Assembly (NCBI GenBank): GCA_045110315.1
Contig: JBGCFY010000099.1
Span: 1-64,000 of the forward strand
Direction of reading: 5' to 3'
DNA: 64,000 nucleotides
Source of the DNA: CALFBG01 sp045110315
GTDB lineage: Bacteria; Bacteroidota; Bacteroidia; Chitinophagales; Saprospiraceae
The notes under the pieces: generated by a model
The model's database searches: none
The model's input: only the letters and a program-made list of their open reading frames with translations
What the model was told of the DNA's origin: nothing
Part shown: positions 31,879-40,275 of the stretch, in pieces
How positions within the stretch are numbered: position 1 is the stretch's first letter
Layout: every line of letters begins with the position of its first letter
Position numbers and translations under genes: made by a program

Positions 31879-34641
31879 ATGAAAAAAATATACAGCATTA
31901 TTTTCTTGCTTTTTACCCTAACGATAACTTTGTCCGCGCAGAGAATTGACGAAGATAGAGTTAGACAAGAATTGGAGGAACGAGGGGTAGACGAGGAAGA
32001 AGTGAGAAAAAGAATGCTCGCCCGTGGAATCGACGTTGATAAAATTGATCCTACCAATGCCGTTGAAGTAATGAAAGCGGAACGTACGCTTAAGCAAGTA
32101 ATGGCAGAATTAGAGGAGGAGAACCAAGCAGCCGTATTGGAAGCTACCAAGGAACTCGCCGAAGATGCCGCAGCAGAAAATGCTACGGAAGCCATTGGCA
32201 ACGAAGCGCAAAGTCTTGCAAAAGAATCAGCAGGAAATATTCAAAAAGCAGTCGATAAAGGAGCGGATATAAAAGAGGCGATTTCAGAAGAATTACTGGA
32301 GAATGCTCAAAATAAATTTCCACCAGCAAAAATCTACGGTCAGCAAATCTTTAGAAATAAGGAGATTAAAGTTTTTAACCAGTCTAAAGATATTCGACCT
32401 TCAGATTCTTATGTACTTGGTGCTGGTGATAAAGTAACGGTTTCTATCTGGGGCGCTTCCCAAATTGAACGACTCTATATCATTAGCGAAGAAGGATACA
32501 TCCAGCCCCAAAAAATGGCTAGAATTAACTTGAAAGGAATTTCTTTTGGGAAAGCACGAAAATTGTTGGAACAACGTTTTTCAAGTCGTTACCAATTCAA
32601 TGCGAACGAATTTGAAGTAACGATCAGCTTTGCGCGCACCATTACCGTTAATATTTATGGGGAAGTTTTCAATCCAGGGGGATTTGTCCTTCCGGCAACG
32701 AATACGGCCTTCAATGCACTCGTCGCTGCGGGTGGACCTTCTGATATCGGAACGGTAAGAAATATCAAACTGGTACGAGCAGGGGAAAAGCCACGGTCTA
32801 TTGATGTTTACGAATTCATGAGTAACCCCGCCGTTCGAGATAAATTTTACTTACAAGATAATGATATCATTCATGTACCGACAGCCAAAAACATCGTTAG
32901 TATTGAAGGTGCTATCAAACGTCCTTTTCAATATGAGTTGTTGCCCGGCGAAGGATTAAAACAATTAATAGAGTACGCGGGAGGTTTGAATGCTAATGCT
33001 TATCAGACTAATGTGCAAGTGAAACGTTTCGTTGCAGATGAAGAAAAAATTCTAGATGTTAACCTACGGGCACTTACCTCAGGGAAAGACTACGAACTCA
33101 AAGCGGGAGACAAAGTATTTATTAGTAATATTCCTAGACCGTACAAAAACTTTGCAGAAATTGTTGGTGCGATCGAGTTGCCAGGGAAATACGAAATTAC
33201 CCCGGATATGAAAGTTACGAGCCTACTCGAAAGAGGTATTCTTAAAGAGGGTGCACGCAAAGATGTAGCTTATATGCAACGACGAAATGCAGATAATTCG
33301 GTAAAATACATTAAAATTGATATTAACGCTGCATTACAAAATCCTGCTGGTGCCAGCAATATTACCTTAGCACCACAAGATAAATTAATTATCTACAGTC
33401 AGTCCCAATTTGTAGATGCCGCTAACATCACCGTGCGGGGTGCCGTTCGAAATCCAAGCGAACATCCTTATGATATAGATAAAGGTATTCGAGTGAGTGA
33501 TGCGATTATTCTAGGTGGTGGCTTACGGGTTGATGCTACTGATTTTGCGTATATCCATCGAAATGATCCGACGAACAAGAAACAAAAAGAATACATTCGG
33601 GTCAACCTAAAAGAGCTGATGGCAAATCCGCAATCGCCCACTAACTTTGTACTTAAACCTTACGATATTTTAGAAGTTTATTCTAATGTCACTTACACAG
33701 ATGAAGTTTACATCAGAGTAAGCGGTGCCGTTCGACAGCCAGGGGAATATCGTTATGATCAGAGTCTGAAATTGAAAGATGTACTAACGCTTGCAGGGGG
33801 ATTGAAAATTCAAGCTGCGGCCAATCGTATCGACATCTTCCGTGTGCAGATTGAAGATAACGAACAAACGAAAACGATTGCGGCAACCATTACCATCGAC
33901 GAAGATTTTATGACTGCAGGCAACGATTTTGCTTTACAGCCTTTTGATCAAATTATGGTTCGTTCTGTTCCAGACTTTGAATTTCAAAGAAATTTTATCA
34001 TCCGGGGAGAGGTAAAATATCCAGGTCAATATGCTTTAGTTGATACGAATCAAAAAATCTATAGTACAATTCAACAAGTGGGTGGATTGAGTCCTGAGGC
34101 TTTTCCCGAAGGTGCTACTTTATATCGAGCACAAGATAGCGTTGGTTACGTGGTAATGAATCTTGCGGAAGTATTGGAAAATCCAAGATCTAAGTTTAAC
34201 TATATCATTAAAGAAGGAGACATTATCGAGATTCCTAAAAAGAATGAATTGGTTTCGATTATTGGAGCGACTAAAGCTTCAGAGTTGTACCCAGATAAAA
34301 TTATCAAAACGGGTAAAATTAACGTTGCTTATTACAAAGGTAAAAGTGCCAAATGGTACATTAATAAATATGCCGCTGGGGTAGGGGAGCAAGGCAGCAA
34401 TAAAAATATTACGGTAGAGCATTTGAATGGAGAAATTGAACGAACCAAAAATTTCGTCTTCTTTAAGGTGTATCCAAAAGTGCGGAAGGGCTCTGTCATT
34501 AAAGTGGGTAAGAAAGCACTGAAAACAGAGAAAGAAAAAACACCGAAGAAAGATATTGACTGGGGAGAAGTAATCGCGGACTCTATTACGCAAGCGACCG
34601 CCATCCTTACTTTAATTTTATTAGTGCAAAGATTAGATTAA
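31879..34641 (+). CDS. Wza-like polysaccharide export protein with multiple SLBB domains
   Basis: About 920 aa, far longer than Wza (about 380). Signal peptide MKKIYSIIFLLFTLTITLSA; a charged helical stretch of about 130 residues rich in Glu and Ala; the Poly_export domain (YVLGAGDKVTVSIWGASQIE); then about seven SLBB units, each with the form G-x-(V/I)-x-x-P-x-x-(Y/H), such as VNIYGEVFNPGGFVLP, VRGAVRNPSEHPYDI, VSGAVRQPGEYRYDQ and IRGEVKYPGQYALVD. A hydrophobic helix near the end (ITQATAILTLILLVQ) may form the outer-membrane crown. Start set at the ATG before the signal peptide. Stop and next start lie 1 bp apart. Confidence 0.92.
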   Translation: MKKIYSIIFLLFTLTITLSAQRIDEDRVRQELEERGVDEEEVRKRMLARGIDVDKIDPTNAVEVMKAERTLKQVMAELEEENQAAVLEATKELAEDAAAENATEAIGNEAQSLAKESAGNIQKAVDKGADIKEAISEELLENAQNKFPPAKIYGQQIFRNKEIKVFNQSKDIRPSDSYVLGAGDKVTVSIWGASQIERLYIISEEGYIQPQKMARINLKGISFGKARKLLEQRFSSRYQFNANEFEVTISFARTITVNIYGEVFNPGGFVLPATNTAFNALVAAGGPSDIGTVRNIKLVRAGEKPRSIDVYEFMSNPAVRDKFYLQDNDIIHVPTAKNIVSIEGAIKRPFQYELLPGEGLKQLIEYAGGLNANAYQTNVQVKRFVADEEKILDVNLRALTSGKDYELKAGDKVFISNIPRPYKNFAEIVGAIELPGKYEITPDMKVTSLLERGILKEGARKDVAYMQRRNADNSVKYIKIDINAALQNPAGASNITLAPQDKLIIYSQSQFVDAANITVRGAVRNPSEHPYDIDKGIRVSDAIILGGGLRVDATDFAYIHRNDPTNKKQKEYIRVNLKELMANPQSPTNFVLKPYDILEVYSNVTYTDEVYIRVSGAVRQPGEYRYDQSLKLKDVLTLAGGLKIQAAANRIDIFRVQIEDNEQTKTIAATITIDEDFMTAGNDFALQPFDQIMVRSVPDFEFQRNFIIRGEVKYPGQYALVDTNQKIYSTIQQVGGLSPEAFPEGATLYRAQDSVGYVVMNLAEVLENPRSKFNYIIKEGDIIEIPKKNELVSIIGATKASELYPDKIIKTGKINVAYYKGKSAKWYINKYAAGVGEQGSNKNITVEHLNGEIERTKNFVFFKVYPKVRKGSVIKVGKKALKTEKEKTPKKDIDWGEVIADSITQATAILTLILLVQRLD

Positions 34642-34642
34642 C

Positions 34643-35731
34643 ATGGAGCCAGTATCACAAAACGCTAATAAGGAGGAGATCAAAGAATTTAGCCTCAAAG
34701 AATTAATTATTTTGGTAAAAGGGGCCATCGCGGAAGTGCTACGCAGGTGGAAGTGGTTTATTGGTATTGTCGCTATCATTGCAGCTATCTCTTTGTATCG
34801 TGCTATTACAACTCCTGTCACGTTTCCTGCTAAACTAAGCTTCATGCTTAACGATGATGATAGTAGTGCTTTATCAGGCGTTGGAAGTATTTTGGGGTCT
34901 TTCGGAATCGGTGGAGGAGGTAGTGAATACAATTTGGAGAAATTGATGGAACTATCCAAAACCCTCAAAATTATTAGAAGAAGTTTATTTGAAAAGGTGA
35001 AAATAAAGAATAAGGAAACTTATATGATTAATCACCTGATTGATTTATATGATTACCACGAAGTTTGGGAGGATGATACTACGGGTTTGAAAGATTTCTA
35101 TTTTGTGAAGGATAACTTTGATCAGTATCAGCGATACGAAAATAAAGCATTGAAATCTATCTACGGTAAAATCATCGGTAACCCTAAAAAAGGCATTGAG
35201 CCAATTTTGAAAAGTAAAATTTCGGAAGAAACGGGGATCATGAGTTTAACTGTTAATTCTACCTCAGAAGATTTATCTATCCAATTCGTAAAAATAATCT
35301 TCGAGCACCTCAGTGATTTCTACGTTAACAAAAGCGTTGAAAAACAAAAAAGTACCTATACCATCGTCAAAACAAAAGTAGATTCTATTAAAGGAGCCTT
35401 ACAGTCAACCGAATACGCCCTCGCCGATTTTAAGGATTCTAGCCTCGGACTCATTTCTGCCAAAGCTAAATTGAAGGAATTACAGTTGCAAGCTAAGGTC
35501 AATATCTTATACACCATGTTGGGCGAAGCCACTAAAAATTTAGAAATTTCAGACTTCACGCTTAAGAGTAAAACACCTTTTGTACAATTGATCGATGCGC
35601 CTTTTCCACCCATTGAGCCTGCGGGAGAATCAAAGCTTAAAGCATTGTTACTCGGTTTAATCATCGGAACAATCGTTGCCGTCGGTCTTATTCTTGGTTT
35701 TCAACTTTATCAAGAGGCTGTAAAGGAGTAA
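34643..35731 (+). CDS. Wzz-family chain-length / co-polymerase protein without kinase domain
   Basis: A 362-aa inner-membrane protein with two transmembrane helices, near residues 38-57 (WKWFIGIVAIIAAISLYRA) and 330-352 (LLLGLIIGTIVAVGLILGF), and a periplasmic helical region between them containing SKTPFVQLIDAPFPPIEP before the second helix. This is the Wzz/Wzc N-terminal layout. No Walker motifs or tyrosine tail follow, so any BY-kinase must be a separate protein encoded outside this window. It pairs with the SLBB exporter to set polymer length. Confidence 0.88.
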   Translation: MEPVSQNANKEEIKEFSLKELIILVKGAIAEVLRRWKWFIGIVAIIAAISLYRAITTPVTFPAKLSFMLNDDDSSALSGVGSILGSFGIGGGGSEYNLEKLMELSKTLKIIRRSLFEKVKIKNKETYMINHLIDLYDYHEVWEDDTTGLKDFYFVKDNFDQYQRYENKALKSIYGKIIGNPKKGIEPILKSKISEETGIMSLTVNSTSEDLSIQFVKIIFEHLSDFYVNKSVEKQKSTYTIVKTKVDSIKGALQSTEYALADFKDSSLGLISAKAKLKELQLQAKVNILYTMLGEATKNLEISDFTLKSKTPFVQLIDAPFPPIEPAGESKLKALLLGLIIGTIVAVGLILGFQLYQEAVKE

Positions 35732-35734
35732 AGT

Positions 35735-35777
35735 CCTATGTGTCTATTATCTATAGGTTAGATTTTTTTTTAATTTT
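35735..35777 (+). terminator. Possible terminator after the Wzz gene
   Basis: CCTAT (35735-35739) and ATAGG (35753-35757) flank a 13-nt loop and are followed by two long T-runs. The stem is short, so this is weak. A new promoter lies just downstream, which supports a transcript boundary. Confidence 0.35.
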
Positions 35778-35800
35778 TTTAAAATAATTCTAGCACACGC

Positions 35801-35840
35801 TTGATAAATTAACAGACATTGAGTAGTTTTGCTACTCAAT
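35801..35840 (+). promoter_or_regulatory. Promoter of the winged-helix/upxY unit within a palindrome
   Basis: TAGTTTTG (35824-35831) matches TAnnTTTG and TTGA (35801-35804) lies 19 bp upstream. The -7 box is embedded in a perfect palindrome ATTGAGTAG (35818-35826) / CTACTCAAT (35832-35840), so a dimeric regulator bound here would cover the promoter. The gene starts at 35848. Confidence 0.5.
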
Positions 35841-35847
35841 ATATAAA

Positions 35848-36390
35848 ATGTTAGATACATTAATATCATCTAAGACGCGTATCAAGTTACTCCTAAAGTT
35901 TTTCCTCAACAGCAATACCACTGCGTATTTGCGTAGTCTGGAAAGTGAGTTTGGTGATTCTACGAATGCAATTCGATTGGAACTCAACAAATTAGAGCGC
36001 GCAGGAATGTTGTCATCACATCTTAATGGCAACAAAAAAATGTTTAGGGCTAATGTTGGCCATCCTCTCTTCAGCGAAATTCATAGCATTTTACTCAAAT
36101 ACGTCGGCTTTGATCGCATCATCGAAAATGTGATCGAACGACTTGGTGATGTAGAAAAAGTATACGTCGTTGGCGAATTTGCCAAAGGGTTGGATAGCCA
36201 AATTATTGATCTCATTTTTATCGGAGATATTGATACCGCTTACCTCATCAACTTAATAGATAAGGCAGAGGATTTGGTCAAACGAAAAATTAGGTATCTA
36301 AATTATAGTGAACAAGAATTCAAAGAAATTGACTGGAATAAATATGACCCAAAGCCTTTACTACTTTGGTCCAAAACGATTAATTCATGA
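35848..36390 (+). CDS. Winged-helix protein with a degenerate nucleotidyltransferase-like domain
   Basis: A 180-aa protein. Residues 1-70 look like an ArsR-type winged helix (SLESEFGDSTNAIRLELNKL, ERAGMLSSHLNGNKKMFRAN). Residues about 100-165 resemble the minimal nucleotidyltransferase fold (VYVVGEFAKGLDSQIIDLIF), but the usual GS..G and D-x-D residues are mostly missing, so catalysis is unlikely. It overlaps the upxY start by 4 bp. Proteins of this kind often precede UpxY genes in Bacteroidota polysaccharide loci, so it is probably a regulator of this locus. Its ligand or target is unknown. Confidence 0.65.
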   Translation: MLDTLISSKTRIKLLLKFFLNSNTTAYLRSLESEFGDSTNAIRLELNKLERAGMLSSHLNGNKKMFRANVGHPLFSEIHSILLKYVGFDRIIENVIERLGDVEKVYVVGEFAKGLDSQIIDLIFIGDIDTAYLINLIDKAEDLVKRKIRYLNYSEQEFKEIDWNKYDPKPLLLWSKTINS

Positions 36391-36941
36391 GCGTAAAACA
36401 AGCGTATGAAAATCATTTGGACAACGAAAAGGCTAAATGGTTTGCAGTATATACTCATTTCAAAAGAGAAAAAATAGCACTAAAATACCTACAACGAAAA
36501 GGTATCTGTGCGTACTTACCTACACAAAAAAAAGTTAGACAGTATACACGTAAAATTCGAACCGTCGAATTACCATTGATCAGTTGCTATATTTTTGTAA
36601 AAATAACTAAGCAAGAATATGTCAAAGTATTGGAAACGGAGCATATTTTGAATTTTGTGAAATTCTCAAAAAACTTAATCTCTATTCCTGAAAAGGAAAT
36701 AGAACTTATGAAGTGGGTACTCGGAGAAGGTATCGAAGTCAATATCAACAAAATCAGCTTACATGCTGGTGATCAAGTAGAAATTATCTCGGGTAATTTG
36801 ACAGGTTTAACGGGCTTACTTTTGCAGACGCAAAACAAGAATCAAGTGCTCGTCGATTTAAATTTTATTGGTTATACCTTAGCCATCACTATAGATGCTA
36901 GGTTACTCCGGAAAATTGGAGCAACATCCCTCGTAGGGTAA
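36387..36941 (+). CDS. UpxY/NusG-like transcription antiterminator
   Basis: A 184-aa NusG paralogue: N-terminal NGN domain (KWFAVYTHFKREKIALKYLQ, YLPTQKKVRQYTRKIR, LPLISCYIFVKI) and C-terminal KOW domain (LHAGDQVEIISGNLTGLTGL). UpxY proteins of Bacteroides bind the nascent 5' leader of their own capsule operon and prevent early termination. The 355-bp leader downstream and the 25-kb-plus operon after it fit that role. The start codon overlaps the previous stop (ATGA). Confidence 0.9.
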   Translation: MSVKQAYENHLDNEKAKWFAVYTHFKREKIALKYLQRKGICAYLPTQKKVRQYTRKIRTVELPLISCYIFVKITKQEYVKVLETEHILNFVKFSKNLISIPEKEIELMKWVLGEGIEVNINKISLHAGDQVEIISGNLTGLTGLLLQTQNKNQVLVDLNFIGYTLAITIDARLLRKIGATSLVG

Positions 36942-36960
36942 AGTATCAGTATTACACTCG

Positions 36961-36992
36961 CCTAGGAATTGATATACAATTGATATACTAGG
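36961..36992 (+). repeat. Tandem 11-bp repeat flanked by CCTAG/CTAGG
   Basis: AATTGATATAC occurs twice head to tail (36967-36977 and 36978-36988), enclosed by CCTAG (36961-36965) and CTAGG (36988-36992). It begins 20 bp after the upxY stop. Confidence 0.6.
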
Positions 36993-37075
36993 TAAGCTAT
37001 ACTAAGTAGTTAATTTCAGTTTTTAATTAATTTGAAAACTGCTTTTAGAAAGGTTTTTTCAATCCTTAATTGGGG

Positions 37076-37093
37076 CATAAGTTGCGACTTATG
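37076..37093. repeat. TGCG-loop hairpin
   Basis: CATAAGT-TGCG-ACTTATG is a perfect 7-bp stem with a 4-nt loop, followed by GAGGGCGAAG. The layout, hairpin then a GA-rich tail, resembles the CATA-loop hairpins elsewhere in the window. Confidence 0.4.
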
Positions 37094-37182
37094 GAGGGCG
37101 AAGCCGTGCAAAAATAGCGCGGAAAAGAACTGATTGAATGACCATTAATAGAATGACAAGGAACAATTGAAAAAATATTTCG

Positions 37183-37217
37183 TATTATTAATAATAGTCA
37201 AGTTTAAAATACTTTTG
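37183..37217 (+). promoter_or_regulatory. Candidate cysC promoter with adjacent palindrome
   Basis: TACTTTTG (37210-37217) fits TAnnTTTG. A perfect 14-bp palindrome, TATTATTAATAATA (37183-37196), lies where an upstream promoter element or operator would be. The start codon is 80 bp downstream. Confidence 0.4.
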
Positions 37218-37296
37218 TGTGAATTTTTTGAAAAGCTTCCTACACTAAGTATCATTTAACCAAAGCAATACTTACACTTTCAATGCTTAATTTTTC

Positions 37297-37893
37297 ATGA
37301 ATAATATTCATCCTGTTTTTGACCGATTGCTACAAAGAGAAGATCGAGAACAACGGCTCCAGCAGCGCGGGAAAGTTATCTGGCTAACGGGACTTTCTGG
37401 ATCGGGTAAAAGTACAATTGCACAGGCGCTAGAACGCAAGTTGTACAATGAAGGCTTTTTTGCACAAGTACTCGACGGAGATAATGTACGTACCGGACTC
37501 AACAATAATCTTGGATTTAGCATCGAAGATCGAAAAGAAAATATCCGCCGTATCGCAGAATTATCCAAACTCTATTTAAACTCCGGACTAATTACGATTA
37601 ATTCTTTTATCAGTCCAACGGTCGAAATTCGCGCTTTCGCAAAAGAGATTATTGGCGCAGCTGATTTTATTGAAATTTACGTCGATGCTTCTTTGGAAGT
37701 TTGTGAAGCACGCGATGTAAAAGGGCTCTACGCAAAAGCTAGGAAAGGAGAAATTAAAAACTTTACGGGCATCGATTCTCCTTATGAAGCTCCTCCGCAA
37801 CCCGCGCTCCGGATTGATACTGGCGCGCTTAGTGTAGAAGCCTCGGTTACTGAAATTTATCAATATATTTTAACCATTATAAAATACGTATAA
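37297..37893 (+). CDS. cysC: Adenylyl-sulfate (APS) kinase
   Basis: A 198-aa kinase with P-loop GLSGSGKST at residues 32-40, DGDNVRTGLNNNLGFS and the lid segment KARKGEIKNFTGIDSPYE. It phosphorylates APS at the 3' position to make PAPS, the sulfate donor of sulfotransferases. It opens the cysC-cysD-cysN group, 10 bp before cysD. No PAPS reductase (cysH) or sulfite reductase gene is in the window, and a sulfotransferase gene is in the same locus, so the PAPS is probably for polysaccharide sulfation. Confidence 0.95.
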   Translation: MNNIHPVFDRLLQREDREQRLQQRGKVIWLTGLSGSGKSTIAQALERKLYNEGFFAQVLDGDNVRTGLNNNLGFSIEDRKENIRRIAELSKLYLNSGLITINSFISPTVEIRAFAKEIIGAADFIEIYVDASLEVCEARDVKGLYAKARKGEIKNFTGIDSPYEAPPQPALRIDTGALSVEASVTEIYQYILTIIKYV

Positions 37894-37903
37894 AATACGC
37901 ATC

Positions 37904-38806
37904 ATGAATTATCAATTAAATCATCTCAGAGAACTGGAATCTGAGTCCATCTTCATCCTACGAGAAGTTGCTGCTCAATTTGAAAACCCAGTGCTAATGT
38001 TCTCCGGAGGAAAAGACTCCATTTTGATGGTGAAATTGGCACAAAAGGCTTTTTATCCCGGTAAAATTCCTTTTCCATTATTACACGTTGACACTGGACA
38101 TAACTTTCCGGAAACGATCAAGTTTCGAGATGAATTGGTCAAAGAAACTGGGGCTAGACTAATCGTAGCCTCCGTCCAAGATGCCATCAACGAAGGTAAG
38201 GTGAAAGAAGAAAGTGGCTTTAACGCAAGCCGAAATGGATTACAAACGGTAGCATTACTCGAAGCCTTAGAAAAAGGTAAATTCGATGCCGCACTCGGCG
38301 GCGCAAGAAGAGATGAAGAAAAAGCCCGCGCCAAGGAAAGATTCTTTTCGCACCGCGATGAATTCGGTCAGTGGGATCCTAAAAATCAAAGACCAGAACT
38401 TTGGAACCTTTTTAATGGTAAAAAAGAATACGGAGAACATTTTCGTATTTTTCCAATTAGTAACTGGACCGAACTAGATGTTTGGCAATACCTTGCCATG
38501 GAAGAGGTCGCCTTACCAAACCTTTACTTTGCCCACCAAAGAATGGTCTTCGAAAGAGATGGTATCCTACTCGCAGATTGTGATTATATCCAGAAAAGAC
38601 CTACCGAAGTAGCCAAAGAAATGATGGTGCGTTGTCGTACCATTGGCGATATGACTTGTACGGGCGTTTGGCCTTCGCAAGCAGCAGACTTGGAAGCCAT
38701 TATTGATGAAATCGCCATCACACGTTTGACCGAAAGGGGAGGACGATCGGATGATAAGCGGACGGAAACGAGTATGGAAGACCGTAAGAAATTAGGATAC
38801 TTTTAG
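37904..38806 (+). CDS. cysD: Sulfate adenylyltransferase small subunit
   Basis: A 300-aa PP-loop ATPase with the SGGKDS motif at residues 34-39 (MFSGGKDSILMVKLAQKAF), LLHVDTGHNFPETIKFRDEL, and the invariant C-terminal TSMEDRKKLGYF. With CysN it forms ATP sulfurylase, which makes APS from ATP and sulfate in the cytoplasm. Length is normal for the family. Confidence 0.97.
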   Translation: MNYQLNHLRELESESIFILREVAAQFENPVLMFSGGKDSILMVKLAQKAFYPGKIPFPLLHVDTGHNFPETIKFRDELVKETGARLIVASVQDAINEGKVKEESGFNASRNGLQTVALLEALEKGKFDAALGGARRDEEKARAKERFFSHRDEFGQWDPKNQRPELWNLFNGKKEYGEHFRIFPISNWTELDVWQYLAMEEVALPNLYFAHQRMVFERDGILLADCDYIQKRPTEVAKEMMVRCRTIGDMTCTGVWPSQAADLEAIIDEIAITRLTERGGRSDDKRTETSMEDRKKLGYF

Positions 38807-38835
38807 CAATAAAAATCAAAAGAAAATTAGCAATA

Positions 38836-38870
38836 GTAAGGTTGTCTGCACACAGCTCAAACAACTTTAC
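38836..38870 (+). other. Hairpin between cysD and cysN
   Basis: GTAAGGTTGT (38836-38845) pairs in RNA with ACAACTTTAC (38861-38870), one G-U pair included, with a 15-nt loop. No T-run follows. It may tune expression of cysN against cysD. Confidence 0.35.
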
Positions 38871-38897
38871 TTCAATCAAAAGATAAATATTTAGCCA

Positions 38898-40160
38898 ATG
38901 GCATTCAAATACGAAAATTCAGAACTCTTAAGGTTTACCACGGCAGGTAGCGTAGATGATGGAAAGAGTACTCTAATCGGTCGATTACTTTACGATAGCA
39001 AATCGGTATATCAAGATCAACTAGAAGCAGTAGAAGCAAGTAGCTTAAGAAGAGGAGAATCCGAAATGAATTTAGCCTTGTTGACCGACGGACTGAAAGC
39101 GGAACGAGAGCAGGGAATCACCATCGATGTCGCTTACCGTTACTTCTCTACACCTAAACGAAAATTTATTATCGCCGATACACCAGGCCATATTCAGTAT
39201 ACTCGTAACATGGTAACTGGCGCTTCTACGGCCAACGCAGCATTGGTTTTAGTCGATGCTCGAAATGGCGTAGTGGAACAAACTCGTCGACACGCAACGA
39301 TCGCTTCTTTATTACAAATTCCTCACTTAGTCGTTTGTGTCAATAAAATGGACTTGGTGGATTATAGCCAAGAGGCATACGAAAAAGTAAAAAGCGACTT
39401 TGAAAAATTTGCGGCTAAGCTAGATGTAAAAGATGTACACTTTATCCCAATCTCTGCCTTGAATGGAGATAATGTTGTTCATCGCTCAGAAAATACACGT
39501 TGGTACGAAGGACCAACCTTGATGTACTATCTCGAGAATGTACACATCGCAAGTGATCATAATTTCATTGATGTTCGCTTTCCTGTACAATATGTAATTC
39601 GACCCAACACCGACGAGTTTCACGACTACCGAGGTTACGCTGGTCGTGTCGCTGGAGGCATCATGAAAAAAGGGGATAAGGTGGTGATTCTACCATCAGG
39701 ATTTACCTCCAAAATTGCAAAAATAGATACCATCGATGGGGAAGTTCCCGAAGCTTTTCCTCCTCAGTCTGTCACCGTTTTATTAGAGGACGATGTTGAC
39801 GTTAGCCGCGGAGATATGCTGGTTAGAGAAAATAATCAACCTCGTGTAGAACAAGATATAGAGTTGATGATTTGTTGGTTCATCGATCGACCATTACAAC
39901 TGAAAGGCAAGTATACGGTTCGGCACACCACCCAAGAAGCACGTTGTATTATTAAAGATATTCGCTATCGACTTAACGTTAATACCTTACATCGAGATAT
40001 TGAAAATAAGGAGATTAAAATGAACGATATTGCTAGAGTCGTTATTCGTACCACCAAACCACTCTTCGTAGATGCTTACCGCAAAAACCGGATTACAGGA
40101 AGCATCATCCTAGTAGACGAAGGCACCAACGAAACTGTTGGCGCGGGCATGATTATATAA
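38898..40160 (+). CDS. cysN: Sulfate adenylyltransferase large subunit (GTPase)
   Basis: A 420-aa translation-factor-type GTPase: G1 GSVDDGKST at residues 17-25, G3 DTPGHIQYTRNMVTGAS, G4 NKMD, and beta-barrel domains 2 and 3. GTP hydrolysis drives APS synthesis by CysD. There is no fused APS kinase domain, consistent with a separate cysC. It lies 91 bp after cysD and is followed by a collapsed copy of the MITE-like repeat. Confidence 0.96.
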   Translation: MAFKYENSELLRFTTAGSVDDGKSTLIGRLLYDSKSVYQDQLEAVEASSLRRGESEMNLALLTDGLKAEREQGITIDVAYRYFSTPKRKFIIADTPGHIQYTRNMVTGASTANAALVLVDARNGVVEQTRRHATIASLLQIPHLVVCVNKMDLVDYSQEAYEKVKSDFEKFAAKLDVKDVHFIPISALNGDNVVHRSENTRWYEGPTLMYYLENVHIASDHNFIDVRFPVQYVIRPNTDEFHDYRGYAGRVAGGIMKKGDKVVILPSGFTSKIAKIDTIDGEVPEAFPPQSVTVLLEDDVDVSRGDMLVRENNQPRVEQDIELMICWFIDRPLQLKGKYTVRHTTQEARCIIKDIRYRLNVNTLHRDIENKEIKMNDIARVVIRTTKPLFVDAYRKNRITGSIILVDEGTNETVGAGMII

Positions 40161-40162
40161 TT

Positions 40163-40184
40163 GAAGTTGTTTCACAATAACTTC
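40163..40184 (+). repeat. Collapsed MITE-like repeat, copy C
   Basis: GAAGTTGTT and AATAACTTC, the two ends of the longer repeats at 16655 and 57059, are joined with only four bases between them. The flank CCTTA after the right end is shared with copy A. As RNA it is a 9-bp hairpin just after the cysN stop, so a weak terminator is an alternative reading. Confidence 0.45.
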
Positions 40185-40275
40185 CTTAGTTACTCAACAA
40201 CGAATCTTACCACGCAGTAACCAAAACGAATCAATTGCCTAATTATTAAATTTTGAAATTTAGAAACAAAGAAAT

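Larger units (their letters stand above)
36942..37296 (+). other. Leader region between upxY and cysC, no gene
   Basis: This 355-bp stretch holds a tandem repeat, a TGCG-loop hairpin and a TACTTTTG promoter box (all listed separately), plus a short AAGG/CCTT hairpin near 37051. It is the natural place for a site recognised by the UpxY protein, but I do not recognise a known ops-type element. Confidence 0.5.

Noticed and set aside
31809..32201. Serine-rich 130-aa open frame on the minus strand
   Set aside because: It lies opposite the SLBB exporter and its Ser/Ala-rich sequence is the expected antisense of a Glu/Ala-rich coding region.
40163..40184. Rho-independent terminator of cysN
   Set aside because: The stem is adequate but no T-run follows, and its arms equal the ends of the MITE-like repeat, so it was listed as a repeat.
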